A stretch of DNA of 51,152 bases from Ruminococcus sp. (lineage in GTDB: Bacteria; Bacillota; Clostridia; Oscillospirales; Ruminococcaceae). The DNA is taken from assembly GCA_024697545.1 (NCBI GenBank), contig JAILFN010000082.1, positions 1 to 51,152 on the forward strand, in the 5' to 3' direction. The notes below the pieces were generated by a model, which was not told where the DNA came from, did not search any database, and saw only the letters and a program-made list of their open reading frames with translations. Made by a program: the position numbers and the translations under genes. This document shows, one piece after another, positions 31,325 to 39,418 of the stretch (positions are counted from its first letter, which is position 1; each line of letters opens with the position of its first letter).

Positions 31325-33124
31325 TTCCGTCCATTCATTTTCATCTGCGTCAGCGTCATCTTCGTCTTCCTCGATATCGCCGTATATCACGACGGGAGTA
31401 CCGACCGCCACGTTTTCATAGATGTATTTCGCGGCGTCCTTCGGCATATAGATCGAGCCGTCGGAGCCGTGCAGCTTATATTCCTCGCCGCCGAACTTTT
31501 CAAGCCCGCGGGAGTCGCACAGACCGATACCGAAGGTCGAGATGTTCGTCCAGTAGTTTGCGGACGAACTCTTGCTTTCGCCGTCCTCGTCTGTTTCGGT
31601 AAGCGACTTGTGCTTTTCCTTATTCCATATTTTATACACGCCCTCGGGAGTAGCGGAGTATTCGGTCGGCAGACCCGATACTATATCGCAGTCGTAAAGC
31701 TTCTGACCGTTCTCATAGTACCAGAAATGCTGTTTTTCAAGATCCACCTCGCAGTAGGTGTTGCCGAGGTCGCCGTCCTTGTTGCGGAGAAGCGGGTCGC
31801 CGGTATAGCTGAATCCCGCAGCATCCTCGTAGTAGACAGGCTTGACCCTGTCGGAGCCCCCTTCGAGTATCATCTTCTTTATCTGCTTGACGGTCTTATC
31901 CTGATCTATCCACCAGCCGTAGCCGCCTCTTCCCTGCTTTACGATGATATCGCCGCGGGATGTCGAACGGAACTTTCTGTCCTTGCCGTAGGTATCGTAT
32001 TTAGCGCTAAGCCTGTCAACGTATGTGTATATCTTATCCTCATCGACGGTATACTCCTTTGAGGGGTCATCGTCCTTGAATACTATCCAGTCGAATGTGG
32101 TGCTTCCCTTGAGGACTTCCTTGGTGTAGCCGAAGTCAAAGGTGAACTTGGCATCAAAAAGTGCATCAAGCTTTGCCAGCTGCTCCGAAAGGTCGGAGGA
32201 GGTAACGGCGGGCATCTTATAGCAGTTGCAGTTTTTCAGGTCTATCGTATATGTACCGCGGTCTAAGAAAGCGTCGATATAATCATAAAGCATTTGCACC
32301 TTATCGGCGTCGATGGAGGTACCCACTACCTCGGGGACTATCTTGAAGCCGTCGGGACCGCGGACGATATAGGCGTTCTCGGGTTCCTGAGTCCTTTCGC
32401 CGTCTATTATCTTCGCCTTAGTTTCTTTATAGAGCTTATCGCGGTCAAAATCGAACTTGACTTTAAAGCTGTACTCGCTCTTTTTGTTTTTCGCCTTGAA
32501 CCACTGGTTATGCGATTGTTTCTTGTAAAGCTTCCTGATCTCTTTTTCAACGTTATCGGTAGCTTTAAGGGAGTTAAGGCTTACCTTTACTTCGACGCCG
32601 TCGGGGCGGACGAGGACGATATAAGCAGGCATATCGGAGTTATCCTTTACAGCCTTTGCCGCCTTTTCGGGGGTCATTCGGCTGACGGTGACTCCGTTTA
32701 TGAAGGTATTGTCAAGGAACACGCCGTCATACTTTGCCTTGCCGTTTGAGAACCATTTGAAACCGCCGATGCCTACCAGCGTAAGCATGACACCGAGGGT
32801 AACGCAGGCGGATATTATGCGCTTGCGTTTTTGCTTTTTCTTTTGCAAAAGCTTAGCTTCCTTGGCAGCGCGGAGCCTTTCCCTATGTGCGGGATCCATG
32901 CGTTTTCTGCCGTTTTGCTGCGGAGAACGCGGGCGTCCGCTTTCGGGAGAGCGCATATAAGGATTATTCACGGGCGAGCGGCGGAAAGCGTCGTATTCGC
33001 TTGCGCGGCGGCGGCTTTCCTCGCGGGAGCGTATCTCGTCATTGCTTCGTGCGGAAACGCTGCCCGAGATCCTTCGCGCCATCTCCTCCTTTGAGAGCCT
33101 GGAGCCACTTTTGTTTTCTTCCAT
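31313..33124 (-). CDS. YkuD (L,D-transpeptidase-fold) membrane protein lacking catalytic residues
   Basis: A 603-residue protein. A basic, Arg/Ser-rich cytosolic part (1-104) is followed by one membrane helix (IISACVTLGVMLTLVGIGG), peptidoglycan-binding-4-type domains (~150-440) and a C-terminal YkuD domain (GNTYCEVDLEKQHFWYYENG, SATPEGVYKIW). An acidic tail closes it. The paralogue at 39419-41062 has GMHDST and GSHGCINM. The same places here read GLCDSR (Cys536) and GSDGSIYM (Asp555, Ser557), so both His and the nucleophilic Cys are replaced. The enzyme should be inactive as a transpeptidase and may act as a wall-binding or regulatory scaffold. AAGGAAG is upstream of the ATG. Confidence 0.88.
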   Translation of the reverse strand: MEENKSGSRLSKEEMARRISGSVSARSNDEIRSREESRRRASEYDAFRRSPVNNPYMRSPESGRPRSPQQNGRKRMDPAHRERLRAAKEAKLLQKKKQKRKRIISACVTLGVMLTLVGIGGFKWFSNGKAKYDGVFLDNTFINGVTVSRMTPEKAAKAVKDNSDMPAYIVLVRPDGVEVKVSLNSLKATDNVEKEIRKLYKKQSHNQWFKAKNKKSEYSFKVKFDFDRDKLYKETKAKIIDGERTQEPENAYIVRGPDGFKIVPEVVGTSIDADKVQMLYDYIDAFLDRGTYTIDLKNCNCYKMPAVTSSDLSEQLAKLDALFDAKFTFDFGYTKEVLKGSTTFDWIVFKDDDPSKEYTVDEDKIYTYVDRLSAKYDTYGKDRKFRSTSRGDIIVKQGRGGYGWWIDQDKTVKQIKKMILEGGSDRVKPVYYEDAAGFSYTGDPLLRNKDGDLGNTYCEVDLEKQHFWYYENGQKLYDCDIVSGLPTEYSATPEGVYKIWNKEKHKSLTETDEDGESKSSSANYWTNISTFGIGLCDSRGLEKFGGEEYKLHGSDGSIYMPKDAAKYIYENVAVGTPVVIYGDIEEDEDDADADENEWTEADS

Positions 33125-33200
33125 CTATTTTCACACTTCCTTTTTCCTGTAAAAGCGACCGAGAGATATCGCACGGCTGCCGTGCGGTGCCGCGGCGGGC

Positions 33201-34280
33201 TTATGCGTTATACTCGGTACTCAGCGTGCCGTCCATCCAGCTGACGAGATCGGTAAAGGTCTCGGGATCGAGCACGTTGAAGAACTTCTTTCCGTCCGCG
33301 GTCTCGGTCAGGCAGAAGCCGTCGGGAGATATGGTGACGACCTTTGAGTCACCGGGCGAAGGACCGAGGGTAAGCCGAATATAATCGTTATCCGTTTCCG
33401 CCGACACCCTTGCGGAGCGGTTTTCGCTGCCGAAGGAATCTATCAGCGTGCAGAGATCCTTGTAATGCTCCTGATCCAGCACATAGCATTCAGCCTCCTT
33501 GCCGCGGAGCTGCATATGGATAAAGCCGTATTCACACTCATATATCGTAAGGTTATAGAACTTATCAAAGGTGATATAGTAATCAGCCGAGACCGCTGAA
33601 GCCTTAAAGACAGCCTCATAGCTCTTTGAGGTATCAAGGGAAGCGGGATCGAGCTTTGAGTAGGTCTGCCACGGGGTGTCATAGATCTGAACGCCGTCGA
33701 GGCAAAGGAAGCAGCCTGCCTCATTGGCATCGGAAGAGCGGTAGGAGCTGTCAGACACCTGCATGAAGCTTATCCTCTCGGCATCAAATTCGGATATCTT
33801 TTCTTCCTTTATCTCTTCACCCGAAACGCGGTAATAGACCGTTGTGCCGTCATCACGCGAGACCCTGAGCATATCCGCCGCGACCGCCGTGATCTTTGAG
33901 TTGCCGTCTGCGGGCAGCAGCAGCTTTCCCGAAGTGTTCAGCAGACCGTAATGCTCATTTTCGGTGAAGATGTACAACTGATCCTTAAAGCAGGCGGTAC
34001 ACTTATGATCCTCAAACGGCTGCTTTTCGGGTTCTACCATTATGGCGGCGGGATCAAAGCTCTTATACACAACATTTGAAAGAACATCCGCCTTTTTCTG
34101 CTCCTCAAGGAACTCCGGCAGCTCATACTTTTTCATCTTGACGCTTGTGTCTTTTTTGACAGCGCTTTCGCTGTGCGTGCTGCTTTCGCTTGGTTTTTTA
34201 TCGCTGCTCTTTGAATTGCAGCCGACACCGAGCAGCATCATCGGGCAGAGAGCTGCCGCGATCAATCTTTTTGATATCAT
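33201..34280 (-). CDS. hypothetical lipoprotein
   Basis: A 359-residue predicted lipoprotein. ATG 34280 is preferred, since it gives an immediate signal sequence MISKRLIAAALCPMMLLGVGC with Cys21 as the lipid site. A Ser/Lys-rich linker (SKSSDKKPSESSTHSES) follows. The body contains beta-rich stretches such as FTENEHYGLLNTSGKLLLP, ADMLRVSRDDGTTVYYRVSG and ECEYGFIHMQLRGKE. I do not recognise the family. It ends 77 bases before the YkuD-like gene and may share its transcript, which hints at a cell-envelope role. Confidence 0.7.
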   Translation of the reverse strand: MISKRLIAAALCPMMLLGVGCNSKSSDKKPSESSTHSESAVKKDTSVKMKKYELPEFLEEQKKADVLSNVVYKSFDPAAIMVEPEKQPFEDHKCTACFKDQLYIFTENEHYGLLNTSGKLLLPADGNSKITAVAADMLRVSRDDGTTVYYRVSGEEIKEEKISEFDAERISFMQVSDSSYRSSDANEAGCFLCLDGVQIYDTPWQTYSKLDPASLDTSKSYEAVFKASAVSADYYITFDKFYNLTIYECEYGFIHMQLRGKEAECYVLDQEHYKDLCTLIDSFGSENRSARVSAETDNDYIRLTLGPSPGDSKVVTISPDGFCLTETADGKKFFNVLDPETFTDLVSWMDGTLSTEYNA

Positions 34281-34424
34281 CTCTCTTTGACCTCTCACCT
34301 GTAAGTTTGTCTTATCTGTATTTCTTACACCCATACGATCGGGCATACAAACCTACCTTATATTATAATACAATATCAAAGTTTTTGCAAGCCTTTTCTG
34401 AAATTTTTTTGAGCCCGCCTTCCC

Positions 34425-34465
34425 GAGCGGCAGAGGCTTTGGGAAAGCATTTTTGTCTGCCGCTC
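34425..34465. repeat. long hairpin downstream of mscS
   Basis: GAGCGGCAGA / TCTGCCGCTC form a perfect 10-bp stem and the loop contains GCTTT GGG AAAGC as an inner stem. No T tract adjoins either side. Confidence 0.5.
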
Positions 34466-34468
34466 AGC

Positions 34469-34505
34469 AAAAAAAGCCCCGACATCGACCGCCGAAGCTT
34501 TTTTC
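34469..34505. terminator. bidirectional terminator after mscS
   Basis: AGCTTCGgc / gtCGGGGCT stem (with G-U pairs) flanked by A7 and T6, so it works in both directions and ends the mscS transcript 13 bases past the stop. Confidence 0.7.
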
Positions 34506-34517
34506 TGTTATAGTTAG

Positions 34518-35324
34518 TCAACCGTCTTCATTTACGAGGTGGACTTCAAGCTGTTCATACGGGATAGTGATATCTGCGCCGTCGAAGGAGGTCTTTACCT
34601 GTTCGAGCAGACCGTAGTAGGCTTCCCAATAATCCTCCGTCCTGACCCAGACGCGCAGCAGCATCTCAACGGAATGGTGGTCGTGCCTGCTCATTCTGAT
34701 GTACGGCAGCTGCGGTTTATCGAGGGTCAGCGGATTGGCTTTTACGGTCTCGAGAAGGGTCTGCCTTGCCTGCTCAAAATCATCGTTATAGGAGATATTG
34801 AAGCGAAGCTCCAGCCGACGGTGATCCTCCTGCGTGAAGTTTGTGATGGTCTTTGAGGTCATGATGGAATTGGGGATAATAACAGCCTTGTTATCAAGGG
34901 TCAGCAGCTTTGTGCTGACGATGGAAATTGAAGCGACGTTACCCTCTTTCCCGCCGATCTCGATATAATCGCCGACCTTGAACGGGCGTGAGAACATGAG
35001 TATGAATCCGCCCGCGACGTTCGAGAGGCTGTCGCGCAGCGCAAGACCAATCGCCAGTCCCGCAGTACCCAGTGCCGCCACGATGGAGGACATCGGCACT
35101 TTGAGCTGTGAAAGAATCATAACGGCGAGTATGACGTAAAGCGCCGCCTTTATTACCGATATCAGAAACGACCAGCCTGTCTTGTCAAGCTTTGTGCGCG
35201 AAAATGCCGCGCGGAGAAAGCGTGTCACAAGCTTTATGACTAAGAACCCGACGGCAAACATTATCAGCGCATAGATAATATTCGGAAGATAATCAAGCAA
35301 TTGATCCAGCAGCTTTTCAAGCAT
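34518..35324 (-). CDS. mscS: small-conductance mechanosensitive channel MscS
   Basis: A 268-residue channel with three N-terminal helices. The pore helix TM3 reads SSIVAALGTAGLAIGLALRDSLSNVAGG, and a cytosolic beta domain follows (RPFKVGDYIEIGGKEGNVASISIVSTKL, VIIPNSIMTSKTITNFT). It opens on membrane tension to release solutes during osmotic downshock. AGGAGT lies upstream of the ATG. It is separated by a terminator from prs upstream and probably has its own weak promoter. Length and domain order match the E. coli type. Confidence 0.93.
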   Translation of the reverse strand: MLEKLLDQLLDYLPNIIYALIMFAVGFLVIKLVTRFLRAAFSRTKLDKTGWSFLISVIKAALYVILAVMILSQLKVPMSSIVAALGTAGLAIGLALRDSLSNVAGGFILMFSRPFKVGDYIEIGGKEGNVASISIVSTKLLTLDNKAVIIPNSIMTSKTITNFTQEDHRRLELRFNISYNDDFEQARQTLLETVKANPLTLDKPQLPYIRMSRHDHHSVEMLLRVWVRTEDYWEAYYGLLEQVKTSFDGADITIPYEQLEVHLVNEDG

Positions 35325-35345
35325 AAGCGCACTCCTTTAGCAAAA

Positions 35346-35367
35346 CAGGCGGCAAATCAGCCGCCTG
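35346..35367 (-). terminator. terminator of the PRPP synthetase gene
   Basis: CAGGCGGC / GCCGCCTG perfect stem with a six-base loop followed by TTTTG on the minus strand. Confidence 0.8.
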
Positions 35368-35389
35368 CGAATGTCAGTTGTTTATAAGA

Positions 35390-36535
35390 TCACTTGCCCT
35401 GATACTTTTCGAGCAGAGCGTCTATCTTCTTGTGGGGGTCGATAACGTCGGAGATGGACATATCGTGGTTGAGAGAAGCGATGTAGTAAGCGATGTACTT
35501 GGAGCAGTCTACCTCATGGAACCAGGGTGCTTCAAGCAGCTCGGGACGGCGGTAGGTAAGGTTTGTGCCGAACACCGCGTCGATGGTGCCGTCCTTATAC
35601 TTTTCATCAAATATCTCGATACCGTTGGTGAAGATGCCGTAGGTAGCGTAGCAGAAGATACGTCTTGCGTTGCGCTTTTTCAGCTCGATAGCGATGTCGA
35701 GCATAGAGTCGCCCGAGGAGATAAGGTCATCGGCGATGAAAACGTCCTTGCCCGCAACATCGTTGCCCATATATTCGTGAGCCACGATGGGGTTGCGTCC
35801 GTTTACGATGGTTGAATAATCTCTTCTCTTATAGAACATACCCAGATCAACGCCGAGCACGGAAGCGTAGTACATATTTCTTCCGATAGCGCCCTCATCG
35901 GGGGATACTATCATGAAATTATCCTTATCGAATTTAAGGGTATCAAAGGTATGTGTCATAGCCTTCAGGACCTGATAGGTAGGCATGATGTTATCAAAGC
36001 CTGTCAGCGGGATAGCGTTCTGAACTCTGGGGTCGTGAGCATCGAAGGTAACGATGTTCTGAACGCCCATTGCAGCGAGCTCCTGAAGTGCCACCGCGCA
36101 GTCGAGAGACTCACGGTAGGTGCGTCTGTGCTGTCTGCCGCCGTAGAGGATAGGCATGATAACATTTATTCTGTGCGCCTTACCGCTTGCAGCCTGGATT
36201 ATTCTCTTGAGATCCTGATAATGATCGTCGGGAGACATAGCGTTCTCCTTGCCGAGCATCTTATAGGTACAGCTGTAATTATTTACATCGCAGATGATGA
36301 AGAGATCCTTGCCGCGAACGGTAGACTTTATAAGTCCCTTGCCGTCACCCGACTGGAATCTGGGACAGTCAGCCTCGATAAGAAAGCTGTGCTCGGGATC
36401 GTCAACGCCCTTCCATTCTCTGAAATACTTGTCGATAGACTCTCCGAGTTCCTTAGCGCCCGCCATAGCGATTATGCCGAGGGGTGCAACTGCTGTCTGC
36501 TGGTCAAAGATCTTTGTAGCTTCCGAATTACTCAT
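35390..36535 (-). CDS. prs: ribose-phosphate pyrophosphokinase (PRPP synthetase)
   Basis: A 381-residue protein, longer than the usual ~315 residues, of a clostridial type. It makes PRPP from ribose-5-phosphate and ATP. Visible motifs: VIMPILYGGRQHRRTYRESLDCAVALQELAAMGVQNIVTFDAHDP (flexible loop and ATP site), IVSPDEGAIGRNMYYASVLG and the PRPP loop VFIADDLISSGDSMLDIA. GAGG is seven bases before the ATG. PRPP supplies the salvage enzymes encoded at 27.6-30.1 kb. Confidence 0.92.
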   Translation of the reverse strand: MSNSEATKIFDQQTAVAPLGIIAMAGAKELGESIDKYFREWKGVDDPEHSFLIEADCPRFQSGDGKGLIKSTVRGKDLFIICDVNNYSCTYKMLGKENAMSPDDHYQDLKRIIQAASGKAHRINVIMPILYGGRQHRRTYRESLDCAVALQELAAMGVQNIVTFDAHDPRVQNAIPLTGFDNIMPTYQVLKAMTHTFDTLKFDKDNFMIVSPDEGAIGRNMYYASVLGVDLGMFYKRRDYSTIVNGRNPIVAHEYMGNDVAGKDVFIADDLISSGDSMLDIAIELKKRNARRIFCYATYGIFTNGIEIFDEKYKDGTIDAVFGTNLTYRRPELLEAPWFHEVDCSKYIAYYIASLNHDMSISDVIDPHKKIDALLEKYQGK

Positions 36536-36610
36536 TTGGCAACCTCATTTCTCCGTCTCAAAAACGTCCGCGCCCGCCCGACGGTCGGCACGGCGCAATA
36601 ATATACTTTT

Positions 36611-36639
36611 ATTATACAATATTCGTTTGCGTTTTTCAA
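36611..36639 (-). promoter_or_regulatory. promoter of prs
   Basis: TTGAAA (36634-36639), 17-bp spacer, TATAAT (36611-36616) on the minus strand. Confidence 0.7.
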
Positions 36640-36732
36640 TACATTTTCGAGCTTTTTTTCACTTTTTATCTTTTGTACAAAAATAATGTGAAATCACGCT
36701 TTACTTTGGCTTAAAGTTAGAATGTGCATACC

Positions 36733-36772
36733 AAAAAATCACGGACAGCCGTGATTGGGGTCTGTCCGTGAT
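36733..36772 (-). terminator. terminator of glgP
   Basis: ATCACGGACAG / CTGTCCGTGAT is a perfect 11-bp stem, followed on the minus strand by TTTTTTGG, eight bases beyond the stop. Confidence 0.85.
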
Positions 36773-36779
36773 GGGATAG

Positions 36780-39197
36780 TTATTTCTGGAGCTTCCAGAT
36801 ATATCTTGCATACTCGTCTACCGAGCGGTCAGCCGAGAATATACCTGCGCCCGCGATGTTCATAAGGCTCATCCTAGCCCACTTCATCTTGTCGCTGTAA
36901 CATTCGCTGGCGCGTCTCTGAGCGTCCTGATAGCTTGCGAAGTCTGCAAATGCCATGTAGGAGTCAACGGATTTCAGCGAATTGCTGATCTCGATGAACT
37001 GCTCGCCGTTGATGCCGCTCGAAAGCATATCAACAGCCGATCTCAGCACCTGATTGGAGTTGTAAACGTCGATAGGTCTGTAATTAGGCTTTGCGCGTTC
37101 AACTTCGTCAACGTTCATGCCGAAGATGAAGATGTTATCATCGCCCACCTGCTCGTGGATCTCAACATTCGCGCCGTCGAGAGTACCGAGAGTGATAGCG
37201 CCGTTTATCATAAGCTTCATATTGCCGGTACCCGAAGCCTCGGTACCCGCGAGGGAGATCTGCTCGGAGATGTCAGCCGCAGGCATCAGGATCTCGGAAA
37301 GGGATACGCAGTAATCCTCCATGAAGATAACGTTCAGCTTTTCATTGAGCTTCTTGTCCTTTTTCAGCTCTTCGGAGATGTTCCAGATAAGCTTTATGAT
37401 CTGCTTTGCCATATAGTAACCGGGGGCTGCCTTTGCTGCGAAGATATAGGTCTTGGGCACAAAGGGAGCATCGGGGTTCTGTTTGAGGTAGTTATATTCG
37501 GCGATGATATTGAGGGCATTGAGCTGCTGGCGCTTGTACTCATGCAGTCTCTTTACCTGTACATCGAAGATGGAGTCGGTATTGAGGATAACGCCGTAGC
37601 GGTTCTTTACATACTTTGCAAATCGCTCCTTATTCTCCTTCTTGATGGTGCCGAGCTGTTCGAGCACCTTCTTGTCATCGGCAAAGTTCCTGAACTTAGA
37701 AAGCTCGCTCGCATCGCGCAGGAAGCCGTCACCTATGCTCTCCTTGAGCAGCTTGGTAAGACCCTCATTGGACTGATAGAGCCATCTTCTGTAAGCGATA
37801 CCGTTGGTAACGTTTGTGAACTTCTCGGGGGTATAAGCATATTCATCCTTGAAGGTCTCGCGCTTTATGATCTCGGAATGGATCTTTGCAACGCCGTTTA
37901 CATGATGCGAAGCGTGTACGCAGAGGGTAGCCATCTTTATCATATTGTTCTCAACGATAGACATATGTGTGACCTTAGCCTCATCGTGGTACATATCCCA
38001 CAGCTTGCGGCAGTATCTCTCGTTGATCTCGATGATGATGGAATAGATTCTCGGGATAACGCTCTTGATAAGGTTGCAGTCCCACTTTTCGAGAGCCTCG
38101 GGCATTACGGTGTGGTTGGTATATGCAAAGGTCTTGGTAACGATATCCCATGCAGTGTCCCAGTCATAGCCGCAGTCGTCGAGCATTATCCTCATAAGCT
38201 CGGGGATAGCGAGGGTCGGGTGGGTGTCGTTGATATGGATAGCTACCTTATCGGCAAGATTATCAAGAGTGCCGTAAACGCTCATGTGGGTGTTTACGAT
38301 ATCGCCGACGGAAGCTGCTACCATGAAGTACTGCTGACGAAGTCTGAGCGACTTGCCCTCGGCGTGATTGTCGTTGGGGTACAGCACCTTGGTGATAGCC
38401 TGAGACATTATATTTCTGCCGAGAGCCTTGCTGTAATCGCCCTTATTGAACATAGCCATATCAAAGGACGGCACCTCAGCCTTCCAGAGTCTGAGCTTTG
38501 AAACAGCCTCGCTGCCATATCCCGAAACGTACATATCATAGGGAACGGCGAGAACAGAGGTATAGTTTTCAAGCTCTACCCAGTGGAAATTATCGTCCCA
38601 GTATTCTTTGAGGTTGCCGTCAAAGCGCACCTCAACAGCCGCACTGGGAACAGGCACGAGGAGTGCCGAGCCGCCGGGCAGCCAGTTATCGGGGAGCTCG
38701 GTCTGCCAGCCGTCTTCCAGCTTCTGCTTAAAGATACCGTACTCATAAAGGATAGAGTAACCTGTAGCGTGGTAGCCGTCAGCTGCAAGAGCGTCGAGAT
38801 AACAGGCAGCAAGTCTTCCGAGACCGCCGTTGCCGAGGCCTGCGTCAGGCTCCATCTCATAGATAGAATTGATAGATATGCCGAAATCCTTGAGCATACC
38901 GATAGTTTCTTCTGCCATTTCAAGGTTATATATACTTGTCTTCAAGCTTCTGCCCATCAGGAATTCCATAGAAAGATAATATACCTTTTTCTTGCCTTCA
39001 GAGCGGTTCTTTACCGTGAAGCGTCTTCTCTTAGCTTTAAGGATACCGACTACTATCCTTGTCAGCGCCTCATAGACCTGCTGATCCGAAGCCTCCTCCG
39101 GGGTAGTCTGAAAATCGTTGTGGAGAACTTCCACGAACTGCTTTTTCAGATCCTCCTTACTGATTGTCTGAGACTTCGCAGCCTTTGATCCTGCCAT
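36780..39197 (-). CDS. glgP: glycogen/starch alpha-glucan phosphorylase
   Basis: An 805-residue GT35 phosphorylase that releases glucose-1-phosphate from glycogen or maltodextrin. ATG 39197 is chosen (GGAGG eight bases upstream, MAGSKAAKSQTISK). It contains EPDAGLGNGGLGRLAACYLDALA, HINDTHPTLAIPELMR, VKRLHEYKRQQLN and the PLP-lysine segment EASGTGNMKLMINGAITLGTLDGANVEI. The product is used by the phosphoglucomutase at 24976-26700. On the minus strand a TATAAT (39260-39265) lies upstream beside the palindrome TTGATGAATCAA, which could be an operator. No glycogen synthesis gene adjoins. Confidence 0.95.
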   Translation of the reverse strand: MAGSKAAKSQTISKEDLKKQFVEVLHNDFQTTPEEASDQQVYEALTRIVVGILKAKRRRFTVKNRSEGKKKVYYLSMEFLMGRSLKTSIYNLEMAEETIGMLKDFGISINSIYEMEPDAGLGNGGLGRLAACYLDALAADGYHATGYSILYEYGIFKQKLEDGWQTELPDNWLPGGSALLVPVPSAAVEVRFDGNLKEYWDDNFHWVELENYTSVLAVPYDMYVSGYGSEAVSKLRLWKAEVPSFDMAMFNKGDYSKALGRNIMSQAITKVLYPNDNHAEGKSLRLRQQYFMVAASVGDIVNTHMSVYGTLDNLADKVAIHINDTHPTLAIPELMRIMLDDCGYDWDTAWDIVTKTFAYTNHTVMPEALEKWDCNLIKSVIPRIYSIIIEINERYCRKLWDMYHDEAKVTHMSIVENNMIKMATLCVHASHHVNGVAKIHSEIIKRETFKDEYAYTPEKFTNVTNGIAYRRWLYQSNEGLTKLLKESIGDGFLRDASELSKFRNFADDKKVLEQLGTIKKENKERFAKYVKNRYGVILNTDSIFDVQVKRLHEYKRQQLNALNIIAEYNYLKQNPDAPFVPKTYIFAAKAAPGYYMAKQIIKLIWNISEELKKDKKLNEKLNVIFMEDYCVSLSEILMPAADISEQISLAGTEASGTGNMKLMINGAITLGTLDGANVEIHEQVGDDNIFIFGMNVDEVERAKPNYRPIDVYNSNQVLRSAVDMLSSGINGEQFIEISNSLKSVDSYMAFADFASYQDAQRRASECYSDKMKWARMSLMNIAGAGIFSADRSVDEYARYIWKLQK

Positions 39198-39383
39198 AAT
39201 AGTTCCTCCTAAAAAAATCATTGTGCCGACCTTATGGATCAGCACATATTTATGAATATATTATACCATATTTGGGCGGTTGATTCATCAATATTTCGTG
39301 AATTAATTTGTACATAGTTAATTATTAAAACAAATTATCTCTGATTCGCCATATAAATTTCAGACTTTTTTCTTTCCACCGAA

Positions 39384-39413
39384 AAAAAGAGACCCGCAAA
39401 GGGATCTCTTTTT
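39384..39413. terminator. bidirectional terminator after the L,D-transpeptidase gene
   Basis: AAAAAGAGACCC / GGG(A)TCTCTTTTT stem with one bulge and T/A tracts on both sides. Confidence 0.75.
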
Positions 39414-39418
39414 GAATA

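Noticed and set aside
37155-38501. 448-codon open frame on the plus strand
   Set aside because: It is antisense to glgP and mirrors its codon pattern; no ribosome site or domain.
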